Shown piece by piece: positions 14,542 to 21,221 of a stretch of 31,421 bases of DNA. A program made the translations under genes and the position numbers. The DNA comes from Scybalocola_A sp900557175. Lineage in GTDB: Bacteria > Bacillota > Clostridia > Lachnospirales > Lachnospiraceae. The first letter of the stretch is position 1; each line of letters opens with the position of its first letter. Under the pieces are notes generated by a model that ran no database searches, had not been told where the DNA came from, and saw only the letters and a list, made by a program, of their open reading frames with translations. The stretch is from contig CALADH010000085.1 of NCBI GenBank assembly GCA_937890745.1, positions 1 to 31,421 of the forward strand, written 5' to 3'.

Positions 14542-15648
14542 ATGAAGATAAATGAAGTGATTAGAAAAGGGCGGCTTGAGAAGCATTTGACGCAGGAGGA
14601 GATGGCAGGGTATCTTGGCGTGAGTGCGCCGGCGGTGAATAAATGGGAGAAGGGAACGTCCTACCCGGATATTACATTACTGCCTGCCATTGCAAGACTT
14701 TTGGATACAGATTTGAATACGTTATTGTCGTTTCAGGAGGATTTATCGGAAAAGGAAGTTGCTGTGTTTGTCAATCATTTATCAGAACTTTCAGAGTCAG
14801 AGAATTTTGAGACTGTTTTTGAGACAGCGATGGAAAAAATAAAGCAGTTTCCGACGTGTGGATTATTGATATTTAATACGGCGGCGTGTTTGGACGGTCT
14901 TCTTATGTTTCAGGGAGGCGGACGGAAAGCTCCGGACAAAGATATGCCGTTGGGGGCGACAGATGAAACGGCGTTTGATTTTTGCGGAGCGGTGGAGGCG
15001 TTGTATGTGCGGGCGTCAAAATGCGGTGACAGTGCCGTACAAAATCAGGCAAAGGCGATGCTTGTTTCTAAATATACGGCGCGTAAAGATTATCAAAGGG
15101 CGCAGGAATTGCTTGATTCGCTGCCTGATGAAAATTTTTTTGATAAGAAGCAGATGAAAATAAATCTTCTGACAGAACAGGGCAAATTGAAAGCAGCGGC
15201 ACAGATGGCGGAAGAAAAGCTGCTTGAGGTGACCAATGAAGTTCATGGGGTGCTTATGTCTCTGATGGAACTTGCGATTTTGGAGGAACGGACGGAGGAT
15301 GCGGAATATATTGCTGAGACGGATAAAAAAGCCGCTGAGGTTTTTGATTTGTGGGAATATAATACTTATGTTGCTCATTTGCAGCTTTATACGGCAACGA
15401 AAGCAAGGGTAAAGTCTTTAAAAATACTTGTGCCGATGCTAAAATCGCTGACAAAACCGTGGCGGTTAAATGAATCGCCGCTGTATCGTCATATGAAAAC
15501 GAAGGAAGTCGATAAGGCTTTTGGCCCGAAGCTTAAAAAGAGTTTGATTGATGCCATTAAAACAGATGAGGATATGGCATTTTTAAGAGAAGATGATAAA
15601 ATACAGGATTTACTTCGGGAAGATATTGCCGGGAAAAACGAAAAATGA
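14542..15648 (+). CDS. XRE-family regulator with a helical-repeat C-terminal region
   Basis: The 368-residue protein starts with a Cro/C1-type helix-turn-helix (about residues 5-60: RLEKHLTQEEMAGYLGVSAP, then AVNKWEKGTSYPDITLLPAI). The remainder is mostly charged amphipathic helices with a TPR-like look (ARKDYQRAQELLDSLPDE, LTEQGKLKAAAQMAEEKLL), as in many Firmicutes regulators whose C-terminal region senses a ligand or partner. The cognate signal and target genes are unknown. AAAGAGGTGG precedes the ATG at good spacing. The three downstream loci in the same direction are all damaged or fused. Confidence 0.82.
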   Translation: MKINEVIRKGRLEKHLTQEEMAGYLGVSAPAVNKWEKGTSYPDITLLPAIARLLDTDLNTLLSFQEDLSEKEVAVFVNHLSELSESENFETVFETAMEKIKQFPTCGLLIFNTAACLDGLLMFQGGGRKAPDKDMPLGATDETAFDFCGAVEALYVRASKCGDSAVQNQAKAMLVSKYTARKDYQRAQELLDSLPDENFFDKKQMKINLLTEQGKLKAAAQMAEEKLLEVTNEVHGVLMSLMELAILEERTEDAEYIAETDKKAAEVFDLWEYNTYVAHLQLYTATKARVKSLKILVPMLKSLTKPWRLNESPLYRHMKTKEVDKAFGPKLKKSLIDAIKTDEDMAFLREDDKIQDLLREDIAGKNEK

Positions 15649-15687
15649 TAAGATAAATTAAGTTATATTTAGATGGGAGGGTTAAGT

Positions 15688-15858
15688 TTGAAACTCGATA
15701 AAGTGCATCATATCGCGATTATCGGAAGTGATTATGAAAAGTTAAAAAAGTTTTATGTAGATACATTAGGTTTTGAGGTGATTTGGGAGAATTACAGACC
15801 GGATAAACAGGATTATAAGATAGATCTTAAACTTGGAATGATGGAACTGCACGAATAG
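15688..15858 (+). pseudogene. VOC (glyoxalase/bleomycin-resistance) family gene with internal deletion
   Basis: The reading frame is only 56 residues. It begins like a full VOC protein (LDKVHHIAIIGSDYEKLKKF, then YVDTLGFEV) up to LKLG and then jumps directly to MELHE, which resembles the very end of full-length relatives (typically ...PLELHE or PLELYE). About 65-70 middle residues, including most metal ligands, are therefore missing in frame. The start is TTG at 15688, with GGGAGGG 7 nt upstream; ATG at 15673 lies before that ribosome binding site. Full-length relatives run ~125 residues. The short product is unlikely to be active. Confidence 0.7.
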
Positions 15859-15962
15859 AGGATGTTATTGAAGCTGTTTAAAAAGACGGCGCAGCAGATA
15901 AGAAGACCGGAGCTGTGGGCAAGAAGATCGGCACTGCGGCAGAGAAGATGAGAAGGAGACGA
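15859..15962 (+). other. Short spacer with coding-like remnant
   Basis: Between the VOC remnant and the next gene one frame reads IEDVIEAV, stop, KDGAADKKTGAVGKKIGTAA, a protein-like stretch broken by a stop codon. It could be debris of a small gene or the 5' region of the next one. No family is recognised. Confidence 0.25.
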
Positions 15963-15968
15963 ATGGGT

Positions 15969-17417
15969 ATGAGATACGTTTATATTGACATGGAAACATA
16001 CAAAAGAAAAGCACATTTTGAGTATTTTAACAGTCTGGCCTATCCGTATGCAGGAATGACGGTGAATGTGGATATTACGGCGCTTTTAGAAAAAGTAAAG
16101 CGGGAGAAGCTTTCCTTTTTTCTTACATTTTGCTATTGCGCTGCACGGGCGGCCAACGGTGTCAGAGAGTTTCGCCAGCGTATTGTGGGTGGGCGGATTG
16201 TTGAGTTTGAATGGTGTCAGACGACACACACGGTTGCTCTTGATGATGAAACATACGCTTACTGCGATGTAGACAGCCGGATTGATGATTTTGAAATTTA
16301 TATTAAAAAGGCTGTGACTGCGCAGGAAGCTGCAAAGTGCTGCCCTTCAATTGCTGAGGATGCAGATGAGGCACTCGGAAAAATATTTGTGTCAAGCGTA
16401 CCGTGGGTGACATATACATCACTCGTTCAGCCGGTGCCGATGCCTGCAGACAGTAATCCGCGGCTGACGTGGGGAAAGTATTTTGAGGAGAATGGACGCA
16501 TCCTGCTTCCGGTGTCGGTGCTCTGTCATCATGCCCTTGTGGACGGCGTTCATATGTCGAAGTTTTACCGGTTATTGGAAAAAGAGATGGAGGCGCTGAC
16601 AAAATCGACTGCAGAGTGTGTCAATATTCTTGGGCATTTTTGCGGAAAAAGAGATATTGAGACGCTGACAAGCAGTGCCTTACAGGAAAAATATGGCATT
16701 GCAAAGGCGGATGTGATGGTTTTATTTGGCGGAAGTATTCTTGCGGGCGGCGATGTGCTGGCAGAGGCAATGAAGTCAGACATAGCATCAAAATATATCA
16801 TTGTCGGTGGTGAAGGTCATACGACAGAGACGCTCAGGGAGAAAATCAGCAATGAATTTGCAGGAGTGAATACGTCCGAACTTGCGGAAGCGGAACTTTT
16901 TGAATATTATCTGGAAAAGAAATACGGCGTCTGTGCCGATTATCTTGAAACAGAATCAACAAACTGCGGAAACAATATTTCATTGCTGCTTAATCTGTTA
17001 GAGGAAGAAGATATTTCATTTAAAAGCATCATTCTCTGTCAGGACGCCACGATGCAGCAAAGAATGGCAGCGGGACTTAAAAAATATGTGGCTGACGATG
17101 TTTTAGTCATCAACTATGCAGCTTACGAGGCTCATGTCTCGGAAAATAACGGTAGTCTGCATTTTGACGATAATATTTACGGCATGTGGGAAATGGACAG
17201 ATATATAAATCTTTTGATGGGCGAGATACCACGGCTGACAGATAATACAGACGGCTACGGGCCGAACGGCAAAAACTACATTGCTCATGTGGATATTCCG
17301 AACACAGTGGTCAGCGCGTTTGAAAAACTGAAAAAAGTGTACAGTGACAACATAAGAGAAGCGAATCCGCTGTATGCTTCGGAAGCGGCAGCATATATAG
17401 AAAAAGGAGAAAAATAG
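15969..17417 (+). CDS. Fusion: chloramphenicol-acetyltransferase-like domain plus YdcF-like (DUF218) domain
   Basis: The 482-residue protein joins two families that are normally separate. Residues 1-213 are CAT-like: the N-terminal YKRKAHFEYF, LSFFLTFCYC, and the catalytic HHALVDG (187-193, the HHxxxDG motif of the CAT trimer) are all present. Residues ~214-482 match YdcF-like DUF218 proteins: ADVMVLFGGSILAGG, KYIIVGGEGHTTETL, ETESTNCGNN, ILCQDATMQQRM, and DSDGYGP-type DNTDGYGPNGKNYIAHVD. CATs O-acetylate chloramphenicol or other acceptors using acetyl-CoA; DUF218 proteins are poorly understood nucleotide-binding-like proteins. AAGGAG at 15953-15958 suits ATG 15969 (10 nt); ATG 15963 is possible. 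Chloramphenicol resistance cannot be concluded. The join lies near 16605 without a stop or frameshift. Confidence 0.8.
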   Translation: MRYVYIDMETYKRKAHFEYFNSLAYPYAGMTVNVDITALLEKVKREKLSFFLTFCYCAARAANGVREFRQRIVGGRIVEFEWCQTTHTVALDDETYAYCDVDSRIDDFEIYIKKAVTAQEAAKCCPSIAEDADEALGKIFVSSVPWVTYTSLVQPVPMPADSNPRLTWGKYFEENGRILLPVSVLCHHALVDGVHMSKFYRLLEKEMEALTKSTAECVNILGHFCGKRDIETLTSSALQEKYGIAKADVMVLFGGSILAGGDVLAEAMKSDIASKYIIVGGEGHTTETLREKISNEFAGVNTSELAEAELFEYYLEKKYGVCADYLETESTNCGNNISLLLNLLEEEDISFKSIILCQDATMQQRMAAGLKKYVADDVLVINYAAYEAHVSENNGSLHFDDNIYGMWEMDRYINLLMGEIPRLTDNTDGYGPNGKNYIAHVDIPNTVVSAFEKLKKVYSDNIREANPLYASEAAAYIEKGEK

Positions 17418-17418
17418 A

Positions 17419-17567
17419 ATGTTAAAAATACGAAATGAGGAAGCGGGGGATTATGAGGCAGTTGAGAAACTGACGCGGGAAGCTTTTTATAATATATATA
17501 TATGCCGGGCTGCGTTGAGCACTATCTTGTGCGTGTGATGAGAGACCATGAGGATTTTATATTCTAA
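17419..17567 (+). pseudogene. Frameshifted, truncated GNAT acetyltransferase remnant
   Basis: ATG at 17419, with AAAGGAG upstream, opens a GNAT-like N-terminus (MLKIRNEEAGDYEAVEKLTR, then EAFYNIY). The frame then breaks within the TA dinucleotide run near 17493-17505. The next frame continues the same family sequence (MPGCVEHYLVRVMRDHEDFI) and stops at 17567, well before the acetyl-CoA-binding core. So there are two lesions: a frameshift probably caused by slippage in the TA repeat, and loss of the C-terminal ~120 residues. Confidence 0.75.
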
Positions 17568-17599
17568 GTCAGTCGTTTGTAGAATAGGGGGCGAATTGG

Positions 17600-18481
17600 A
17601 TGTCTATACTTAAAATAGCATTACTGCAGCTTGCAGCAGGATATGACCTTTCAGAAAACCTTGAAAAGGGACTTTTGGCGTGTCAAAAAGCGAAAGAACT
17701 GGGCGCGGATATTGCCCTCTTTCCTGAAATGTGGAGCAATGGCTATGGTATTTGTGACAGACCGGCGGAGCAATGGATGGCGGATGCTGTCTCTTTAGAC
17801 AGTGATTTTGTCAATGCGTTCGGGCAGCTTGCAAAAGAGCTTCAGATGGCTGTCGGCATTACATTTTTAGAGGCGTACCGCGGCGGCGCGCGCAACAGTC
17901 TTGCTCTTTTTGACAGGTACGGTGAGCGCAGGCTCACTTATGCGAAAGTACATACGTGTGATTTCGGCGATGAAAAATATCTGACGGCGGGTGATGATTT
18001 TTATGTGACAGAGCTTGATACAGCGTGCGGGGCACTAAAGGTCGGCGCAATGATCTGCTATGACAGGGAGTTTCCGGAATCTGCGCGTATTCTAATGCTC
18101 AAAGGTGCGGAGCTTATTCTTGTTCCGAATGCCTGTCCGATGGAGATTAACCGTCTGTCCCAGCTTCGGGGCAGGGCTTTTGAAAATATGACAGCCATTG
18201 CAACATGCAATTACCCGGCGGACATGCCGGACTGTAACGGAAATTCGACAGTTTTTGACGGTGTGGCTTACCTCCCTGAAATGGAGGGCTCAAGAGATAC
18301 ATGTATTTTACAGGCAGGTGAAGGCGAGGGTATCTATATGGCTGAGCTTGATCTTGATATGTTAAGAGATTACAGGCGCACAGAAGTACACGGCAATGCT
18401 TACAGACACCCGAAAAAATACGGATTGCTTACCGGTGAAAAAATAGATGAACCTTTCGTGCGGGCAGATTACAGAAAATAG
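17600..18481 (+). CDS. Carbon-nitrogen hydrolase (nitrilase superfamily)
   Basis: The 293-residue cytoplasmic enzyme has the complete nitrilase-superfamily triad: E43 (LFPEMW), K116 (YAKVHTCDF) and C153 (GAMICYDREFPE). Enzymes of this type cleave C-N bonds in amides or N-carbamoyl compounds. The exact substrate cannot be read; omega-amidase and N-carbamoylputrescine amidohydrolase are related possibilities. RLSQLRGRAFENM is the usual dimer/active-site helix. AGGGGGCG lies about 8 nt before the ATG. It leads a co-directional group with a GNAT gene and the two ThrE genes, 50 nt or less between members. Confidence 0.9.
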   Translation: MSILKIALLQLAAGYDLSENLEKGLLACQKAKELGADIALFPEMWSNGYGICDRPAEQWMADAVSLDSDFVNAFGQLAKELQMAVGITFLEAYRGGARNSLALFDRYGERRLTYAKVHTCDFGDEKYLTAGDDFYVTELDTACGALKVGAMICYDREFPESARILMLKGAELILVPNACPMEINRLSQLRGRAFENMTAIATCNYPADMPDCNGNSTVFDGVAYLPEMEGSRDTCILQAGEGEGIYMAELDLDMLRDYRRTEVHGNAYRHPKKYGLLTGEKIDEPFVRADYRK

Positions 18482-18531
18482 CCGGTGATGTAAAAAGAAA
18501 CGGACGACAGGATAGAAAGGAATACAAAAAG

Positions 18532-19041
18532 ATGATGAAGTTAAGAAAGTATGTTTCGGAAGACTGTGCGTTTCTTGCCGCACTGTTTTATGATACGGTT
18601 CATACAGTGAATGCAGCAGACTATACGAAGGCGCAGCTTGATGTATGGGCGACAGGACAGGTTGATTTACAGGCGTGGAATGTATCGTTTTTGAATCACC
18701 ATACAATTGTTGCAGAGGCGGACGGCGTAATTACAGGCTTTGGCGATATGGATGATACCGGCTATCTCGACAGACTTTATGTACATAAGGCGTATCAGCG
18801 GCGCGGTGTGGCTTCTGCCATATGTGATGCGCTTGAGACGGCATATGCGGCGAAAACTTTAGAGACAGCGGGAAAAAAAGGGGAGGCTGTACCCGTTTGT
18901 TTTACGACGCATGCTTCAATAACGGCGCGGCCGTTTTTTGAGGCGAGAGGCTACAGTGTTATTTGCAGCCAGCAGGTTGAAAGACAGGGTATTTTATTGA
19001 CAAATTATGTGATGGAAAAGAGAAGCAGCGATGGCAGATGA
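18532..19041 (+). CDS. YafP-like GNAT acetyltransferase
   Basis: The 169-residue protein carries the acetyl-CoA loop QRRGVAS (LDRLYVHKAYQRRGVASAIC) and the C-terminal segment HASITARPFFEARGYSV...QQVERQGILLTNYVM, which lines up well with E. coli YafP. Substrate unknown. A roughly 17-residue insert (AAKTLETAGKKGEAVP) separates the two halves of the fold. Two ATGs (18532, 18535) follow AAAGGAA. Its last 11 bases overlap the start of the next gene, suggesting translational coupling with the exporter genes. Confidence 0.86.
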   Translation: MMKLRKYVSEDCAFLAALFYDTVHTVNAADYTKAQLDVWATGQVDLQAWNVSFLNHHTIVAEADGVITGFGDMDDTGYLDRLYVHKAYQRRGVASAICDALETAYAAKTLETAGKKGEAVPVCFTTHASITARPFFEARGYSVICSQQVERQGILLTNYVMEKRSSDGR

Positions 19042-19795
19042 AGAAAAAGTATTGGACTTAATTGCCCTGATGGGGGAACATCTTTTGTTAAACGGTGCGG
19101 AAATTGCAAGGGTTCAGGAGACGATGACGATTGCCGCAAAGGCTTTTGGAAAGGAAAATATTGATGTGTATGCTGTTTCTAACGGCATTTTTGTGACGAT
19201 GAATCACAACCGCCAGACGCGCCATACTCAGGTGAAGTATGTGCCTTTAAGTTCGCCGAATCTCGGGAAGGTGGCGGCGATTAATCAGCTTTCAAGAGGA
19301 ATCTGTGAGGGAAAGTATACGGTGGAGCGGGCGCTTCGCAGAATGCGTGCCATCGCGGCAATGCCCGGTGCATCTCTTGGCGTACAGCTTGCGGCATGTG
19401 CGGTCGGCAGCGGCAGCTTCTGTTATCTTTTCGGAGGCTCTCTTGTAGACAGCTTATGTACGGTGCCTGTCGGAGTGATACTCTGTCTTTTTCAATATAT
19501 GATGGGCAGGGCAAAGATTTCAAAGATGATGCAGACAATATTTTCAAGCGCTATTGTTACGCTGATGGGGATGCTTGTGGCATTTTTGTGCCGGCCGTTT
19601 CTGCCGCAGATTGATATGGACAAAATCATTATCGGAGGACTGATTATTTTAGTGCCGGGGATGCCGTTTACAACATCAATCAGAGACTTTTTTAACGGTG
19701 ATTATCTGTCGGGAACAATACGGCTCATTGATGCGCTGCTTGTGGCGGTCTGCATGGCGATCGGCGTTGGCATTGTTTACACGCTTGTTTATTAA
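19031..19795 (+). CDS. ThrE-type threonine/serine exporter, N-terminal half protein
   Basis: The 254-residue protein matches the DUF1212 (ThrE) family: a soluble N-terminal part (LMGEHLLLNGAEIARVQETM, NIDVYAVSNGIFVTM, about 1-110) and about five membrane segments (from MPGASLGVQLAACAVGSGSF to the C-terminus), with the conserved LVPGMPFTTSIRDFFNGDY. In Corynebacterium one protein has both halves; in Clostridia they are split, as here. The proposed role is export of threonine and serine across the cytoplasmic membrane. The start overlaps the preceding GNAT stop by 11 nt; the ribosome binding site is weak (AGAGAAG), consistent with coupling. The partner gene follows after 12 nt. Confidence 0.88.
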   Translation: MADEEKVLDLIALMGEHLLLNGAEIARVQETMTIAAKAFGKENIDVYAVSNGIFVTMNHNRQTRHTQVKYVPLSSPNLGKVAAINQLSRGICEGKYTVERALRRMRAIAAMPGASLGVQLAACAVGSGSFCYLFGGSLVDSLCTVPVGVILCLFQYMMGRAKISKMMQTIFSSAIVTLMGMLVAFLCRPFLPQIDMDKIIIGGLIILVPGMPFTTSIRDFFNGDYLSGTIRLIDALLVAVCMAIGVGIVYTLVY

Positions 19796-19807
19796 AAGGA
19801 GGCGCTT

Positions 19808-20314
19808 ATGAAAATTTTATTTGAGTTTATTGCGGCTTTCTTTGCGACAGCGGCATTTTGTGTTATTTTTAATGCGCCGAAAAAGCAGTGGATTTTTTGC
19901 GGTTTGACAGGAAGCATCGGATGGATTTTTTACAGAATATTTGATGAGAATTTCAGTGTTGTTACGGCCAATCTTGCGGCGGCAGTGACAGTGACACTTT
20001 TAGCGCGGATTTTTGCAGTGTGGCGGAAATCACCGGTGACTATATTTTTAGTGGCGGGGATTATTCCGCTTGTACCAGGTGTTGGTATTTATTATACATC
20101 TTATGATATTTTTATGAATCATTTGACAGAAGCGTCACAAAAAGGTATGGAAACATTAAAAATTGCCATTGCGATTTCTCTCGGAATTATGTGTGTCCTT
20201 TTGATTCCTCAGAAGCTTTTTGTGCGGGCGCGGGCAATATTTACCCGCAAGCCCTCAAATATCAGCGAACAGAAGAACGCCGGCGGCCATGAAAATATCA
20301 GCAGTCAAAAATAA
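19808..20314 (+). CDS. ThrE-type exporter, C-terminal half protein (ThrE_2/DUF3815)
   Basis: The 168-residue membrane protein has about four hydrophobic segments and the family-typical VAGIIPLVPGVGIYYTSYDI. It is the expected partner of the preceding DUF1212 protein; both would be needed for the exporter. AAAGGAGG is 7 nt before the ATG. The hydrophilic C-terminal tail (SNISEQKNAGGHENISSQK) reads through into the 3' end of the convergent yigZ gene, giving a 17-bp tail-to-tail overlap, so the tail may have been extended by loss of an earlier stop. Confidence 0.87.
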   Translation: MKILFEFIAAFFATAAFCVIFNAPKKQWIFCGLTGSIGWIFYRIFDENFSVVTANLAAAVTVTLLARIFAVWRKSPVTIFLVAGIIPLVPGVGIYYTSYDIFMNHLTEASQKGMETLKIAIAISLGIMCVLLIPQKLFVRARAIFTRKPSNISEQKNAGGHENISSQK

Positions 20315-20972
20315 GCGTTTCGCCGTCGACGGCGGCGCTGTAGCAAAGACCGAGGTCACAGATGCCTGCCCTGGCGCTTGTGGCTTCGGTTACTTTTTTT
20401 ATAAAGCTGTCTTTATGATGGATGTCAGTAAGCACTGTCATGGAGACAATGTCTGTGTAATCCGTTTCAAGGACGGGCAGCGCCATTGTGCCGGCGATAT
20501 ACTGGATTTTTCCAATGCCGTTATAATCGGTTGTAATTTGAATACGGTGGGAAAGCTGCTTTTTTATAATTGTGCTTGCGGCAAGCCCTTCCTGAACGGC
20601 CTTTGAGTAGGCACGGACAAGTCCGCCGATGCCAAGAAGTGTTCCGCCGAAATAGCGGGTAACAACAACGGCAGTATTGCATACTTTTTCGCCGAGAAGT
20701 ACGTCAAGCATCGGTTTTCCGGCAGTGCCGGCCGGTTCGCCGTCATCGCTGCAGCGTGTCACTTCGTTTTTCAGACCGATGACAAAGGCGTGACAGTTGT
20801 GCCGCGCATCCCAATATTTTTTCTTTGTCGCTTCGATAAAGGCGATGGCTTCATCTTCTGTTTGGACAGGGCAGACAGTGGCAATAAAACGGGATTTTTT
20901 TTCAACAATCTCGCCGCTGCCGCCCTTATATGTGATTTTATAACATTCGGGTAAAGAAACTTTATTTTCCAT
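20298..20972 (-). CDS. YigZ/IMPACT family protein
   Basis: The 224-residue cytoplasmic protein has the UPF0029 (IMPACT) N-terminal domain: KKSRFIATV, the conserved AxHNCHAFVIG, RCSDDGEPAGTAGKPMLDVL and VVVTRYFGGTLLGIGGLVRAY. A short C-terminal ferredoxin-like domain (about 140-215) follows, as in YigZ. The biochemical role is not established; a link to translation control is proposed for eukaryotic IMPACT. AAGGAG lies 7 nt upstream of the ATG. It is transcribed toward the ThrE pair and shares 17 bp of 3' end with it. Confidence 0.9.
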   Translation of the reverse strand: MENKVSLPECYKITYKGGSGEIVEKKSRFIATVCPVQTEDEAIAFIEATKKKYWDARHNCHAFVIGLKNEVTRCSDDGEPAGTAGKPMLDVLLGEKVCNTAVVVTRYFGGTLLGIGGLVRAYSKAVQEGLAASTIIKKQLSHRIQITTDYNGIGKIQYIAGTMALPVLETDYTDIVSMTVLTDIHHKDSFIKKVTEATSARAGICDLGLCYSAAVDGETLIFDC

Positions 20973-21026
20973 AATAACTCCTTAAATATGTCGTTGATCA
21001 GGCATTTGCAGCTGTGCTGCCTGTTT

Positions 21027-21035
21027 ATTGTATCA
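21027..21035 (-). promoter_or_regulatory. Candidate yigZ promoter (extended -10)
   Basis: On the minus strand TG-A-TACAAT (21035-21027) forms an extended -10 about 55 nt from the yigZ start. The -35 region (TTTCCC at 17-bp spacing) is poor. Confidence 0.4.
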
Positions 21036-21140
21036 CATCTTTAAAAAATGGGAAATATGTAAAGGGAAAAGAAAAATTATGACTTTTTTATGAAGAATTC
21101 AGTCAACCGCAAATTTGCTCTTTATTTCGCTAAAATAATT

Positions 21141-21149
21141 TGCTATAAT
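21141..21149 (+). promoter_or_regulatory. Promoter for the penicillin-binding protein gene (extended -10)
   Basis: TG-C-TATAAT (21141-21149) is a consensus extended -10. The -35 at standard spacing is weak (TTTATT). Start of transcription is expected near 21156, leaving a leader of about 65 nt. Confidence 0.6.
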
Positions 21150-21221
21150 TGAAAAGTCAGCAGATATTTACGGGAGAAGTGCGTTTTGTCTGATGGCGTC
21201 AAGTATAAAGGAGGAAGCCTG

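Noticed and set aside
16303..16801. Minus-strand open frames under the CAT-YdcF fusion that might mark two separate genes
   Set aside because: They are low-complexity shadows; the plus-strand frame is continuous and matches known families on both sides of the junction.
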